Shown: piece after piece, positions 35,846-46,577 of the stretch
Layout: each line of letters opens with the position of its first letter
Position numbering within the stretch: the stretch's first letter is position 1
Assembly: GCF_028751545.1 (NCBI RefSeq)
Contig: NZ_CP071867.1
Location: forward strand, 62,001 to 126,000
Origin: Gilliamella sp. B3022
GTDB taxonomy: Bacteria > Pseudomonadota > Gammaproteobacteria > Enterobacterales > Orbaceae
Reading direction: 5' to 3'
DNA: 64,000 nucleotides
Program-made: the position numbers and the translations under genes
The notes under the pieces: model-generated
Seen by the model: the letters and a program-made list of their open reading frames with translations, nothing else
What the model was told of the DNA's origin: nothing
Database searches by the model: none

Positions 35846-36724
35846 TTACAGTAAATTAGCATCTTTCAATGCTCGCTCTAACGCTGGAATAGATGATTCG
35901 GACAGCGATATCATTGGTAAACGGATTGTACCATTGGCTATTAAACCTAATCGAGTACACGCCCATTTTGCGGGTGTTGGATTTGGTTCAATAAACAAAT
36001 TGTTGTGTAATGCTAATAGACTGTCATTTACCACACGTGCTTCTTGAATTTGATTGTTTGCCGCTAATTTACAAACCGTAGCAACCTGTTTTGCTGCAAC
36101 ATTAGCAGTAACCGAAATGACACCATCTCCTCCTAAAATCATAAAATCTAAGAAAGTTGCATCATCACCACTTAAAAGTTTGAACTCATCTCCGACTAAT
36201 CTTCGCGTTTTATAAACACGAGAGAGATCACCTGTAGCATCTTTTAAAGCAACAATATTTTTAATTTTTGATAAACGTCCAACAGTCTCTGGTTTTATGT
36301 CACTACAAGTACGACCAGGTACATTATATAAAATTTGAGGTAATGCAGTATTTTCAGCGATGGATTTAAAATGTTGATACATACCTTCTTGAGTGGGTTT
36401 ATTATAATAAGGAGCCACAGTTAAACAACCAATTACACCGATATTTTCAACTTTATTAGTTAATTCAATCGCTTCTTTAGTTGCATTTGCACCTGTCCCT
36501 GCAATGATATTAATGCGGCCATCAGCATAATCAATGGTTCGCTTAATGACATCAATATGCTCACTATGATCAAGCGTTGCTGATTCACCAGTTGTTCCAA
36601 CTGAAACAATACCTGATGTGCCATTAGCAATATGATATTCGACCAATTTTTTTAAGCTTACGTGGTCTACATTTCCTTTTATATCCATCGGTGTAATAAG
36701 GGCGACCAGACTTCCTGTAAACAT
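35846..36724 (-). CDS. dapA: 4-hydroxy-tetrahydrodipicolinate synthase DapA
   Basis: The 292-residue TIM-barrel enzyme commits aspartate semialdehyde to lysine and diaminopimelate. Schiff-base Lys161 (V-A-L-K-D-A-T-G-D), Tyr133 (L-Y-N-V-P-G-R-T) and Thr44-Thr45 (G-T-T-G-E-S) are in place. The start at 36724 begins M-F-T-G-S and has AGAGGT seven bases upstream; a start five codons earlier is less likely. The neighbour order dapA-bamC is conserved in enterobacteria. Confidence 0.96.
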   Translation of the reverse strand: MFTGSLVALITPMDIKGNVDHVSLKKLVEYHIANGTSGIVSVGTTGESATLDHSEHIDVIKRTIDYADGRINIIAGTGANATKEAIELTNKVENIGVIGCLTVAPYYNKPTQEGMYQHFKSIAENTALPQILYNVPGRTCSDIKPETVGRLSKIKNIVALKDATGDLSRVYKTRRLVGDEFKLLSGDDATFLDFMILGGDGVISVTANVAAKQVATVCKLAANNQIQEARVVNDSLLALHNNLFIEPNPTPAKWACTRLGLIANGTIRLPMISLSESSIPALERALKDANLL

Positions 36725-36821
36725 AAAATGACCTCTCATATTATCTGTTTATAAAACAGCTTTAAAGATTATAAAAACTGCGAATAAGTATGCGTTATTT
36801 CTAAGTTAAATTCAACTTTTG

Positions 36822-37580
36822 TTATGCCGGATTATCAATATCAACAAAAATACTTTGCAACCCGTAGTAACTTGCCAACCACTCTCCTAACTTTTTTATT
36901 CCATAACGTTCGGTGGCATGATGGCCTGCTGCATAAAAATTAATACCATATTCTCGAGCGATATGAATAGTACGTTCGGAAACTTCACCAGTAAAAAAAG
37001 CATCGCAGCCAAGTTGAACAGCGTGTTCAATAAAATCTTGTCCACCTCCACTGCACCAGCCAATACGATTAATGATTTTTGGCGCGTTATCACCACAAAA
37101 CAACACTTGCGACTTGCTATTATGTAATGCTTTTTCAAGCTGTTGCTTAAACTGTAAGGCTGTAAGCGGATTGTTTAATGAACCTGTAAACATTAAATCG
37201 GTAATATCATCGTGTTTATCAACCTTAATATCTAGCAAATTCGCCAGTGCAATATTATTACCCAATTCAAGATGCCCATCTAATGGCAAATGATAACTGT
37301 ACAAATTAATATCATGCGATAAAAGCGTTTTTATACGTCGATATTTTATACCGGTAATGGTTTGTGGTTCACTTTTCCAAAAAAAACCATGATGCACTAG
37401 CACTGCATCAGCTTGTAATTCCACTGCTTTATCTAACAATAACTGACAAGCTGTAACGCCTGTAACAATTTTTTTGACTTCACTTCGACCTTGTACCTGC
37501 AATCCATTAGGTGCATAGTCTCGGTATCGATTTATTTGCAATTCAATATTTATTATTTGTTCAAGTTCAGCTCGATGCAT
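36822..37580 (-). CDS. ybgI: NIF3-family metal-binding protein YbgI
   Basis: The 252-residue protein is of the Nif3/DUF34 group, a toroidal di-metal protein with unsettled function. Motifs such as Y-A-P-N-G-L-Q-V-Q-G, A-V-L-V-H-H-G-F-F-W, Y-H-L-P-L-D-G-H, D-A-F-F-T-G-E-V-S-E and G-H-H-A-T-E-R-Y carry the His/Glu/Asp ligands. The start at 37580 (M-H-R-A-E-L-E-Q) corresponds to the family; an in-frame start at 37634 adds a hydrophobic stretch not seen in relatives. It is upstream of dapA on the same strand. Confidence 0.93.
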   Translation of the reverse strand: MHRAELEQIINIELQINRYRDYAPNGLQVQGRSEVKKIVTGVTACQLLLDKAVELQADAVLVHHGFFWKSEPQTITGIKYRRIKTLLSHDINLYSYHLPLDGHLELGNNIALANLLDIKVDKHDDITDLMFTGSLNNPLTALQFKQQLEKALHNSKSQVLFCGDNAPKIINRIGWCSGGGQDFIEHAVQLGCDAFFTGEVSERTIHIAREYGINFYAAGHHATERYGIKKLGEWLASYYGLQSIFVDIDNPA

Positions 37581-37809
37581 TTTGTATATTTTATTTAAAG
37601 GGTTGTGGTTGATAATTATAATCACTTTTACCAATTATCTCACCTACATATTTTATTCTGTGTCAGTAGACTATCGGATCTAGGGTTATTTACAAAAATA
37701 CTAACCATTTGTTTATTGTTAATATTGATAAATTGTAAAAGTTTATTTAGACTTAATATCGTGTTTAATTATGCTGTTTTATATATATGTTCACTAAAAG
37801 GATATTATT

Positions 37810-38580
37810 GTGCCGATTTTAGGAATTGGATTAAGTAGTGCCATTGCATTATTTTTTGCACTTCATGCAATTCGTACTCAACAAGATAGATATTGGATTT
37901 ATATATTATTCATAGTCCCTATTTTAGGCAGTTTAATTTATTTTGCTGTCATTTTGTTACCTAAGTTGCGGGCAACGCCTGTTGGTTTCAAAATTAAATC
38001 AAAACTACGTAAAACACTGGATCCTGAGCGTGAACTGCGCGAAGCACAAAAACAATATGAATTATCACAAACAACCAGTACACGAATCGCTTTAGGTAAA
38101 GCTTTGGTTCTCAATAATCGAGCTGATGAAGCTTTGATCTACTATCAACAAGCATTAACTGACATTTACGCAACTTCTCCAGATATTTTACTACAATATG
38201 CTTATGCGCTTTTTAGAGATCATCAGTATACTAAAGCGAAAGAGACGTTAAATTTTTTACGTGAAAAAAATCCTGATCATCAATCTGATGAAGGCCATTT
38301 ACTCTACACTAAAATTTTAGTTTCCCTTAATGAAAGGGAACACGCTAAAGAAGAATTTGAAGCGTTAATTACTTATTTCCCTAATTTAGAAGCAATTTCA
38401 TTTTATTTAAAAACCTTAATTGGTTGGAACCAAATTGATCATGCAATCCAAGTGTTACACATCATAGAGCAACGTTTTAATCAACTATCCAAACATTCCA
38501 AACGTTTAAATGCCAAATGGATTGAAGAGATTCAACAATCAAAACAAAAATTAAGTCAATTAGGCAAAGAAGTGAATTGA
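37810..38580 (+). CDS. Membrane-anchored TPR-like protein
   Basis: The 256-residue protein starts at GTG. It has two N-terminal membrane segments (about residues 4-20 and 30-50) and then TPR-like helical repeats from about residue 85, with A-D-E-A-L-I-Y-Y-Q-Q-A-L and Y-A-L-F-R-D-H-Q-Y-T-K-A-K-E-T-L. The repeats probably face the cytoplasm and mediate protein contacts. The family resembles tetratricopeptide proteins with a PLD-nuclease-like membrane anchor. AAAAGGATA precedes the GTG by about eight bases. No close neighbour suggests a role. Confidence 0.75.
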   Translation: MPILGIGLSSAIALFFALHAIRTQQDRYWIYILFIVPILGSLIYFAVILLPKLRATPVGFKIKSKLRKTLDPERELREAQKQYELSQTTSTRIALGKALVLNNRADEALIYYQQALTDIYATSPDILLQYAYALFRDHQYTKAKETLNFLREKNPDHQSDEGHLLYTKILVSLNEREHAKEEFEALITYFPNLEAISFYLKTLIGWNQIDHAIQVLHIIEQRFNQLSKHSKRLNAKWIEEIQQSKQKLSQLGKEVN

Positions 38581-38699
38581 TTTATATAATGCCAACCATT
38601 TGTTTGACTTTGTAAAGAGGTACAATAAAGGTAAAACTAGGCGAATACATTAAAAACTGGCATAATAATTTCCATTTTTAAACAAATAAGATAACTATT

Positions 38700-39392
38700 G
38701 TGCCAAACGCAAAATTATGTGAACGTTTTCGGGGTTTTTATCCTGTTGTGATTGATATCGAAACATCAGGCTTCGATCCAAAGCTAAATGCAATTTTAGA
38801 AATTGCCGCCATTACGTTAAAAATGAACCAAGATGGCTGGCTTGAGCCTGATCAAACTTTACAATTCAATGTCAATCCATTTGCAGATGCAATTTTAGAG
38901 CCAACAGCACTGGCATTTAATGGGATTGATCCTAATAATCCTTTACGTGGAGCAGTGGATGAAAAAATTGCAATTGAAGCCATTTTCAAAGTGGTAAGAT
39001 CGGGTATTAAAGCAAATGATTGTAACCGAGCCGTAATTATTGCCCACAATGCTCACTTTGATCATAGTTTTTTAATGACTGCTGCAGAGCGTGCTGGTAT
39101 TAAACGTAATCCATTTCATCCATTTGCAACTTTTGATACTGCATCCCTTTGTGGTTTAATTTTTGGACAAACGGTTCTGGCTAAAGCTTGTGAAGTGGCA
39201 AAAATTCCATTTGACCATAAACTAGCCCATTCAGCGCTCTATGATACCCAAAAAACAGCGATTTTATTTTGTGAAATTGTCAATCGTTATAAACGGTTAG
39301 GAGGGTGGCCACTTGCTGATTTACCAACACAAATGGAGAATGAGTCAGATGGTCAACAATCGAATATAGAATCAGATCAACAAACAGAGTAA
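38700..39392 (+). CDS. rnt: Ribonuclease T
   Basis: The 230-residue DEDDh exonuclease matures tRNA, 5S and 23S rRNA 3' ends. Catalytic residues are Asp19, Glu21, Asp121, His177 and Asp182, each offset by four from E. coli RNase T. The start is GTG. The C-terminal 20 residues beyond the domain are polar ([13 protein letters not shown]) and are not in E. coli. A terminator follows and grxD is convergent, the same pair as in E. coli. Confidence 0.95.
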   Translation: MPNAKLCERFRGFYPVVIDIETSGFDPKLNAILEIAAITLKMNQDGWLEPDQTLQFNVNPFADAILEPTALAFNGIDPNNPLRGAVDEKIAIEAIFKVVRSGIKANDCNRAVIIAHNAHFDHSFLMTAAERAGIKRNPFHPFATFDTASLCGLIFGQTVLAKACEVAKIPFDHKLAHSALYDTQKTAILFCEIVNRYKRLGGWPLADLPTQMENESDGQQSNIESDQQTE

Positions 39393-39396
39393 TAAA

Positions 39397-39418
39397 AAGA
39401 GCGCAATTATGCGCTCTT
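39397..39418. terminator. Bidirectional terminator between rnt and grxD
   Basis: AAGAGCGC and GCGCTCTT pair perfectly around AATTAT, between the convergent genes. Confidence 0.75.
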
Positions 39419-39444
39419 AAATGAACTTTGAACATAAAACCTGC

Positions 39445-39798
39445 TCAGTGATTATCATTATATGGATGTTTTTCCGCTGTTTCTTTAATTAGAGTTTGCA
39501 GTTCGCCAGTTTGGAACATTTCAATCATAATATCGCATCCTCCTACTAATTCACCTTCAACCCATAATTGTGGAAAGGTAGGCCAGTTAGCAAATTTCGG
39601 CAATTCGGCACGAATATCAGGATTTTGTAAAATGTCCACATAAGCAAAAGGCACACCACATTGAGATAAAACCTGGACTGCTTGAGCCGAAAAACCACAA
39701 CTTGGCAATTTTGGCGAACCTTTCATATATAAAAGAATGGGATTTTGAGCAATCTGTTTTTTAATTTTATCAAGTGTCGTCATTTCTTCAGTTGTCAT
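39445..39798 (-). CDS. grxD: Monothiol glutaredoxin GrxD
   Basis: The 117-residue protein carries the C-G-F-S active site at residues 34-37 and the family motifs K-G-S-P-K-L-P-S, W-P-T-F-P-Q-L-W and G-G-C-D-I. It delivers or stores iron-sulfur clusters with BolA-type partners. AAGGAA lies about eight bases upstream of the chosen ATG. Convergent with rnt. Confidence 0.96.
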   Translation of the reverse strand: MTTEEMTTLDKIKKQIAQNPILLYMKGSPKLPSCGFSAQAVQVLSQCGVPFAYVDILQNPDIRAELPKFANWPTFPQLWVEGELVGGCDIMIEMFQTGELQTLIKETAEKHPYNDNH

Positions 39799-40296
39799 AC
39801 AAGTTATTCCTTGGTAATTAATTGCTTGCCTAATATTTTAACTTAGATTATCCGCGCTTGATACCGTTAAGATGCATTTTTTTTGATTTATAACAAAATT
39901 TCTAATAAATATAAATAATTATCAGTTATCGCCAATGATTATACGGCTATTTTTTGCAATCAAAGTTTAAAAAATTTCAAGAATGATTAATAAAAAAACA
40001 GTTTTGATAAAAATAATTCAGAAGTCTATACCACTCGAATTTTTTTAATCAATTCAATATTTAATTTTCCATTATGATTTGGGAATAATCCTAAGAAAAT
40101 TAATCTAAATTTTGAATAAATAAATTATTTAATCATTGGAGAAAACATTTGAAACACAGAAGGTACAATAATAAATGATAAGTTGTTTTGATTGTTACTT
40201 ATTATAATTTCTAACCAAAAAATTCAGCCCTCTTTAATAACTCGCAACAATATAGTATCCTAGCCCATCCTATTAACTCAACGAAAACCAACATTT
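39799..40296. other. AT-rich intergenic region between grxD and yccS
   Basis: About 500 bases separate the divergent genes grxD and yccS. I see no gene, RNA or strong repeat here. It must hold both promoters, but no clear pair of boxes is evident. Confidence 0.4.
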
Positions 40297-42438
40297 GTGC
40301 ATCCTTTAATATTGACCTTGCGTAAAGTCTTTTACAGCAGTAACCTTCTATTTAGCATCCGTATGCTTATAAGTTTAACTGGCTCAACGTTGGTGCCTTG
40401 GTATTTTGGCCATACATCACTGGTTATTCCGCTTACTCTAGGTGTGGTCGCTGCTGGGCTAACCGAGATTGATACTCGTCTATTTAGTCGTTGCATCAAT
40501 TTAATATTAACATTGTTCTGTTTTACACTGGGCTCGTTTTCAGTTGAGTTATTATTTGATTACCCTACTCTGTTTATGATTGGGCTAGTATCTTCTACCT
40601 TTATTTTTATTATGCTGGGATCACTCGGACAGCGTTATGGTGTGATTGCATTTGGCTCGTTATTAATTGCTGCTTATACTATGCTTGGGCATAATTTATT
40701 TGACGATAAACTCACTTTGCCATGTTTTTTGTTGCTTGGTGCGCTTTGGTACAATGTGGTATCGCTCATTGAATCAATCATACAACCTATTCGCACTACG
40801 CAACAGTCACTTTCTCTCTGCTTTATGAAATTAGCACAGTATTTAGATGCTAAAGCCTCAATGTTCGATCCTGATGAAACTGACGGATTTAAAAAGCAAA
40901 CTTTGCAATTAACTGAAAGTAATAATCAGTTAATTAGTGCCTTTAACAATACAAAACGATCGCTCTTTAATCGCTTAAAAAGTTATCGTGGACAATCTTA
41001 TATTCGTAAACTATTAAGCTACTATTTTGTAGCGCAAGATATTCACGAGCGCGCAAGTTCAGCACATGGACAATATCAGGCGTTGAGTGAGCAGTTTAAA
41101 CATAGCGATATTCTATTTCGTTTTGCGCGAATTTTAAATTTACAAGCGAAGGCATGCACGCAGTTAGCAGTATCAATTAAGTTAAACCAAGCCTATCAAC
41201 ATGACCCATTGTTTGCTCACTATTTTATGTATCTTGAGGAAGCCATCGAACAATATCAATTAAGCAATAAAGCTGACATGCTTTTGATTAAAGCCTTAAA
41301 AAATTTACATCAGAATTTACTCTCTATCGATCTGCTGCTGACGAATATTGATACTGAACAGCACCTTTCAAAAGAACAGGAAGATAACCAGTTGATCGAT
41401 GAAGAGCTAACTAGCTTTCACGACCTGTTTGCTAAAATTAAACATAATTTGACAGTTAAATCCCCACTATTTCGACATGCTGTGCGAATGAGTTTAGTGT
41501 TTTTTGTAGGATATATGGCAATCCTCTGTTCAGGTTTATCACATGGATATTGGATCATCTTAACCAGTTTATTTGTATGTCAACCTAACTATTCAACCAC
41601 AAAACATCGATTAAAATTGCGTGTTATTGGGACTATTTTAGGGATTGTTGTCGGTATTCCTTTAACTTTTCTTTTTCCTAGCGTACCTGATCAGTTGGTA
41701 CTGATTATTATAACTGGCTGGTTATTTTTCTTATTCAAAAATTCCCAATATGCTTATGCCACCGCTTTTATTACGTTATTAGTATTTTTTAGTTTCAGTT
41801 TGCTTGGTGAAAGTAGCATTTCAGTGGCTATTTCAAGAATTATAGCAACATTAATTGGTTGTTTTATTGCATGGTTTGCGGTGAGTTTCATTTGGCCAGA
41901 CTGGAAATTTAGAAACTTACCTAAATTAGTTGATCGTGTTTGTCATGACGACAGTCACTATTTAGCTTCCATTGGACATCAATATTTATCAGGTAAAACC
42001 AATGATCCACAATATCGCGTGGCACGCCGTGCCGCACACGATAGCAGTGCCGATTTATCATCATTAATTAGTTTAATGACTAAAGAACCCCACATGAACC
42101 AAGTGATCATTGACAAAGGCTTCCGTTTGCTCACCTTGAATCATACATTTATCAGCTATTTATCAACATTAGGAGCACATCGAGATAAAAGTATCTCCTC
42201 AAATACTCTTAATCTATTTGATGATTTGACTGTTTATATCATTAATCTTCTCAGTGATAAAAAATTAGATAATAAATATCAAGTAATTAAAGAAACGGTG
42301 ACTGATTATATTGAATCACTCTCCATCAATGACGATCAAAGCAATAACGATCTACTGGTAGTACAACAACTAGCCTTAATATTAGATATTCTGCCCGAAA
42401 TCGTGACGCTTGTCAGTGAATTGGATAAATCAATGTAA
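40297..42438 (+). CDS. yccS: YccS/YhfK-family inner-membrane transporter
   Basis: The 713-residue protein has two hydrophobic blocks of about six helices (residues 15-165 and 395-520) flanking a long cytoplasmic region, the layout of YccS/FUSC proteins related to aromatic acid exporters. Motifs such as G-V-V-A-A-G-L-T-E-I-D-T-R and S-G-L-S-H-G-Y-W-I-I-L-T-S-L-F-V-C-Q-P-N-Y-S-T-T are typical. The start codon is GTG. Substrate unknown. Confidence 0.88.
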   Translation: MHPLILTLRKVFYSSNLLFSIRMLISLTGSTLVPWYFGHTSLVIPLTLGVVAAGLTEIDTRLFSRCINLILTLFCFTLGSFSVELLFDYPTLFMIGLVSSTFIFIMLGSLGQRYGVIAFGSLLIAAYTMLGHNLFDDKLTLPCFLLLGALWYNVVSLIESIIQPIRTTQQSLSLCFMKLAQYLDAKASMFDPDETDGFKKQTLQLTESNNQLISAFNNTKRSLFNRLKSYRGQSYIRKLLSYYFVAQDIHERASSAHGQYQALSEQFKHSDILFRFARILNLQAKACTQLAVSIKLNQAYQHDPLFAHYFMYLEEAIEQYQLSNKADMLLIKALKNLHQNLLSIDLLLTNIDTEQHLSKEQEDNQLIDEELTSFHDLFAKIKHNLTVKSPLFRHAVRMSLVFFVGYMAILCSGLSHGYWIILTSLFVCQPNYSTTKHRLKLRVIGTILGIVVGIPLTFLFPSVPDQLVLIIITGWLFFLFKNSQYAYATAFITLLVFFSFSLLGESSISVAISRIIATLIGCFIAWFAVSFIWPDWKFRNLPKLVDRVCHDDSHYLASIGHQYLSGKTNDPQYRVARRAAHDSSADLSSLISLMTKEPHMNQVIIDKGFRLLTLNHTFISYLSTLGAHRDKSISSNTLNLFDDLTVYIINLLSDKKLDNKYQVIKETVTDYIESLSINDDQSNNDLLVVQQLALILDILPEIVTLVSELDKSM

Positions 42439-42580
42439 GTTCTAAAAAATATAGTGTTGATAAAAACTTAACAAAAAAATTGATATTTAAGATATTTCCT
42501 TGCCCGTTTTCTCAAGCGCGACCAATATCACCGCTTTCAGGGTTTGGCGTTTTGTTTGTTTGGAGCATGATTAAGTGCTT

Positions 42581-42608
42581 TGTGGCGTTTGTTAACCTCA
42601 ACGCCACA
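42581..42608. repeat. Hairpin between yccS and nfo
   Basis: TGTGGCGTT (42581-42589) and AACGCCACA (42600-42608) pair perfectly. No T-run follows on either strand. It lies between the convergent yccS and nfo genes and may be a Rho-independent-like stop or mRNA end stabiliser. Confidence 0.45.
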
Positions 42609-42656
42609 ACTTAATAACAGCGATAAACAAAGCGAGATAATTAACTGTTTTTCTTA

Positions 42657-43499
42657 CTACTTTGTTTGCTCTTTTAACCAAGCAATTTCCTGCGCCCAAA
42701 TATCTGGATTGATGGTCTCAAGAATGAGTGGAATTTCATCAATTCGTGAATCTTGCATGATGAACTTAAATGCTGTTTCGCCAATGTTACCTTTACCTAA
42801 ACTATCATGGCGATCAACATGGCTTGCAAACTCACTTTTGGCATCATTCAAATGCATGGCTCGTAAATATCTGAATCCTACAATCTTTTCAAATTCATCA
42901 AACGTTTCTTTGCATGCTTTTTCAGTCCGTAAATCATAACCAGCAGCAAAAGCATGGCAGGTATCAATGCAAACGCCCACGCGATTTTTATCTTCAATTT
43001 TGTCAATAATTTGAGCTAAATGTTCAAATTTATAACCTAAATTAGATCCTTGTCCAGCCGTATTCTCAATCACTGCAACAACATTTTTCGTTTTATCTAG
43101 AGTGATATTTATAGATTCAGCAATACGCGCTAGACATTCATCAACCGATATTTTTTGTAGGTGACTACCTGGATGAAAGTTTAGCAAGGTTAGTCCTAAT
43201 TGTTCGCAACGTTGCATTTCGTCTAAAAAAGCGGTTCGTGATTTATCGAGTTGCTCACTGTCAGGACTACCTAAATTAATGAGATAACTATCATGGGGTA
43301 AAATTTGTTTGCTGGTAAAACCATACCGTTCACAGCGTTTTTTAAAACTATCTATAATGGCTGATTCAAGTGGCCTAGCATGCCATTGCCTTTGATTTTT
43401 AGTAAATAAAGCGAAGGCAGTTGCGCCAATTTGATAAGCATTGATAGGAGCATTATCAACTCCTCCTGCTGCGCTAACGTGTGCACCAATGTATTTCAT
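42657..43499 (-). CDS. nfo: Endonuclease IV
   Basis: The 280-residue tri-zinc AP endonuclease repairs abasic sites. Conserved segments include [55 protein letters not shown] and I-L-E-T. Length matches E. coli Nfo (285). yejK lies upstream on the same strand. Confidence 0.96.
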   Translation of the reverse strand: MKYIGAHVSAAGGVDNAPINAYQIGATAFALFTKNQRQWHARPLESAIIDSFKKRCERYGFTSKQILPHDSYLINLGSPDSEQLDKSRTAFLDEMQRCEQLGLTLLNFHPGSHLQKISVDECLARIAESINITLDKTKNVVAVIENTAGQGSNLGYKFEHLAQIIDKIEDKNRVGVCIDTCHAFAAGYDLRTEKACKETFDEFEKIVGFRYLRAMHLNDAKSEFASHVDRHDSLGKGNIGETAFKFIMQDSRIDEIPLILETINPDIWAQEIAWLKEQTK

Positions 43500-43532
43500 C
43501 TTGTTTATGTTCCTAATAATTGGATGTGATAA

Positions 43533-44537
43533 TCAGTTTGAACCGCTATTACGTTGTAATTGGTCGCGTAAATTAGGTGGAACACCTTTGATCACAATTG
43601 TATCAGTCTGTGGATCCCATTTAATTCGTTCGCCTAATAGGTCAGAATCAAAACTCAAGCTTAATCCACCACCACTACCTGAGAATTTTTTGAGTTGACG
43701 CAGTGCACTGCGATCAACAGGAAAGGTCTCTTCTAAATCGTAATCGCTATTTTTTACAAATTCAGTAAAATTATTTTCACCATTTGACGGCAATTCATTA
43801 GCTAGATTTCTGAGTTCGATCTCTTCTCCTGCTTGTAATTGAGCTTGGCAATAATTATAGACATTTTCTCGGGCGCTGGTTTTGTCTTGCTTGTCAAACT
43901 GCATCTCTTGACAATAATCATCAACCGCTTTCACTAAAGTTTTATTTTGCGCTTTAGCATCTAATCCTTCACTGGCACCTAAATAGTCCATAAAAAAGTC
44001 AGATACTTTACGCCCAACTCGGCCTTTTAAAAAGGTTAAATAGCGTTTTGAATTTGGTGCGGTTTCCCATTCAGTGATATCGATTCGTGCAATAATATCA
44101 GCATGATCAATATCCAGATATTGCGTTTCAGTTATATCAAGCTGTTCATTAACTAACATACTAGAGCAGCTATTTAATACTGCAATAATTAAATATTCAA
44201 CGGCTAAATATCGATAGTGACAAAAGACAACTGTACCCCCTTCAGCAAATGGGTACTTAGCAAGTTCATTACGCAGTTGTTTGGTTGACTCTTGACTAAA
44301 ATGCAAAAAATCTTGATTACCTAAACGCAACTCTTTAAGCGATTGTTCAAACAGGCTTTCACTATTAAACAGCCCGTAAGCTTTGCTTTTATTATTGTAT
44401 ATGCGGTTAATATCCTCAATTAAATTGACAACAGCTTGTTGATTGCTTAGCATTGAATCACGAAGTTGCAGTTCAATTTCAGTGTCATTTTTTCTGATTA
44501 ATTTATGTAAAATAACTTTTTCTATTTGTACACTCAT
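43533..44537 (-). CDS. yejK: Nucleoid-associated protein YejK (NdpA)
   Basis: The 334-residue protein is a full-length YejK with [30 protein letters not shown] and a basic C-terminus. It binds DNA in the nucleoid; its exact role is unclear. It is 33 bases upstream of nfo and may share its transcript. Confidence 0.94.
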   Translation of the reverse strand: MSVQIEKVILHKLIRKNDTEIELQLRDSMLSNQQAVVNLIEDINRIYNNKSKAYGLFNSESLFEQSLKELRLGNQDFLHFSQESTKQLRNELAKYPFAEGGTVVFCHYRYLAVEYLIIAVLNSCSSMLVNEQLDITETQYLDIDHADIIARIDITEWETAPNSKRYLTFLKGRVGRKVSDFFMDYLGASEGLDAKAQNKTLVKAVDDYCQEMQFDKQDKTSARENVYNYCQAQLQAGEEIELRNLANELPSNGENNFTEFVKNSDYDLEETFPVDRSALRQLKKFSGSGGGLSLSFDSDLLGERIKWDPQTDTIVIKGVPPNLRDQLQRNSGSN

Positions 44538-44650
44538 TTAGAATTCCTGTTTGGGTGGCAAAAGTAAGACTACCCTATTTTATCAAAGCACTAAAAAAGT
44601 GCTATCCACAATTTATTAGTCTGATTAGATAACAATTGATAAATAGTTAG

Positions 44651-44693
44651 ATTTTATACTAAAACGTATAGTTAACCTGAAACTTCTTTACAA
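44651..44693 (+). repeat. Imperfect direct repeat, copy 1
   Basis: Shares about 31 of 40 aligned positions with 44831-44874, exactly 180 bases away. The most conserved core is CGTAT-x-GTTAACCT-x-AAACTT. Confidence 0.55.
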
Positions 44694-44830
44694 TATCTAA
44701 TGGTATTCAATAAATATCAATAACAAAAACTGGAGTTTTAACGGTTAAAATAACCGACCAAACTCTTTTGTTGATAAGACAACTGCGTAATTGCCATTAG
44801 CATGATGATAAATAATATAAGTAACAATAA

Positions 44831-44874
44831 TATTTTTACTGAATCGTATCGTTAACCTAAAACTTTTTTTACAA
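44831..44874 (+). repeat. Imperfect direct repeat, copy 2
   Basis: Second copy of the repeat at 44651-44693. It ends 25 bases before the MATE start codon, so it may overlap the promoter or leader of that gene. Confidence 0.55.
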
Positions 44875-44898
44875 CCTGTTATAGCTGGAATAAATAAT

Positions 44899-46278
44899 AT
44901 GGCAAATCCTCAAGATATTTATAATGATTTTAAAAATAAAAAAATTAGCTTATTATTTTGGCAATATGCTCTACCTTCGATTATTGGAACAACCGTTAAT
45001 ACTCTTTATAACATTATTGATGGGGTTTTTATTGGCCATTGGATTGGACGTGAAGCTTTGAGTGGCGCGGGCATTATTTTACCAGTTATGAATCTCGCTG
45101 CGGGCATTGGTATGCTGGTAGGTATTGGTTCGGCTAGTCGTATTTCGATATTTTTAGGTCGTGGTGAAATCGATAAAGCCGAAAGAGTTGCTGGCACTTC
45201 GTTTATGTTAACTGCGGTACTAAGTGGTATTACTTTAGCGTTATTGCTTTATTTTATCGATCCTGTTTTACATTTTATTGGTTCAAGCCCAAGCAACCAT
45301 ATTTATGCTCGTGAATTTTTAGAAGTGTTTTTACCAGGTAGTATTTTTATCACATTGACTTTCAATTACAACAATATGATGCGAGCAAGTGGTTACCCTT
45401 TCAAAGCTATGGTAACTATGTTTATTAGTGTAATTGCCAATATTATTCTTGCACCAATTTTTATTATTGTTTTAGATTGGGGCATGCGGGGAGCAGCTTT
45501 TGCAACCACACTATCTATGTTCATTAGCTTTTTATTTGTGATGCAGCATTTTATTAGTAAAAATAGTAATATTAAACTATACCGTCGTAATTTTAAGCTT
45601 GATTTTACCTATATTAAATCTATTTTATCTATTGGTATGTCGCCATTTGCAATGCAAGTTGCCGCGTCCGTGGTTGTAATATTCATTAACTGGCAATTAA
45701 CTTACTATGCACCGATTTCTCATGTTTCAAGTGATGATGCGATTGCGGGTTATTCCAATGCAAATCGATTAATAACGCTGATTATTATGATTGTCATTGG
45801 CGTTAATCAAGGCATGCAACCAATCATTGGCTATAATTATGGTTCAAAAAATTATAAACGTGTAAAAGAAACTTTTATTTACGCGGTAAAAATCGCTACC
45901 GTGATTACTAGTACAGGGTTTATTTTAGGTTACTTTATGCCTGATGTGCTGGTTAGAGCATTCAGTTCTGAAACTGATTTAATTGCTATATCCGCGATTG
46001 CACTTCGTTACACAACATTTTCATTTGTATTTGTTGGTTTTCAAATGGTCACTACAAGCTTTTTCCAATGTATTGGTATGGCTAGAGTTTCTATTTTACT
46101 CAGTCTTTCAAGGCAAATTTTGATTTTATTGCCAACACTATATATTTTACCACAATTTTTTGATTTAGATGGTGTTTGGGCCTCGTCACCAACCGCTGAT
46201 CTTTTATCAACCGGTATCGCTTATACTGCACTTTATTGGTATTTTAGATCGATAAAAAGCCGACATTATCCAAAATAA
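44899..46278 (+). CDS. MATE-family efflux pump (MepA-like)
   Basis: The 459-residue inner-membrane protein has twelve hydrophobic segments. It has the MATE/DinF-like features N-T-L-Y-N-I-I-D-G-V-F-I-G-H-W-I-G, M-R-A-S-G-Y-P-F-K-A and G-V-N-Q-G-M-Q-P-I-I-G-Y-N-Y-G-S, closest to MepA-type multidrug exporters. It is clearly a different subfamily from the NorM-type pump at 20137. It stands alone, with a terminator after it and a repeat-containing region upstream. Substrate unknown. Confidence 0.9.
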   Translation: MANPQDIYNDFKNKKISLLFWQYALPSIIGTTVNTLYNIIDGVFIGHWIGREALSGAGIILPVMNLAAGIGMLVGIGSASRISIFLGRGEIDKAERVAGTSFMLTAVLSGITLALLLYFIDPVLHFIGSSPSNHIYAREFLEVFLPGSIFITLTFNYNNMMRASGYPFKAMVTMFISVIANIILAPIFIIVLDWGMRGAAFATTLSMFISFLFVMQHFISKNSNIKLYRRNFKLDFTYIKSILSIGMSPFAMQVAASVVVIFINWQLTYYAPISHVSSDDAIAGYSNANRLITLIIMIVIGVNQGMQPIIGYNYGSKNYKRVKETFIYAVKIATVITSTGFILGYFMPDVLVRAFSSETDLIAISAIALRYTTFSFVFVGFQMVTTSFFQCIGMARVSILLSLSRQILILLPTLYILPQFFDLDGVWASSPTADLLSTGIAYTALYWYFRSIKSRHYPK

Positions 46279-46304
46279 GTCAAATAGTGACGTTTTAATC
46301 TTAA

Positions 46305-46325
46305 AAAGGGGATAGCGTCCCCTTT
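46305..46325 (+). terminator. Terminator of the MepA-like gene
   Basis: AAAGGGG and CCCCTTT pair perfectly around ATAGCGT, about 26 bases after the stop. Confidence 0.65.
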
Positions 46326-46577
46326 GAATTGAAAACCGTTTTCTTAATTTTTATTAAATTAAGTGATCACAAATAATAGAACTATAATAAACAAATAGAC
46401 AAATTTGCTGCTCTAGACCACCTTCACATCTTTTTTATCAAATTTTTTATGTATTCCTTTTTAAGTTTAAAAGACTATTTTCATATAAGGCATCGAAATT
46501 TAACTCAACTTACGCCTGACCTTAGTCGGTGGCTTTTGAAAGCAATATCAAGATTTACAGCAGATTTACACCAATAT
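46326..46577. other. Non-coding stretch before yicC (convergent side)
   Basis: No gene or strong repeat is visible between the MATE terminator and the small open frame that follows yicC. Confidence 0.4.

Larger units (their letters stand above)
44538..44898. other. Divergent regulatory region with repeats
   Basis: This region between yejK and the MATE gene holds no gene. It contains two copies of a roughly 43-base direct repeat (44651-44693 and 44831-44874) and a palindrome CGGTTA-AAA-TAACCG (44742-44756). Confidence 0.5.
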
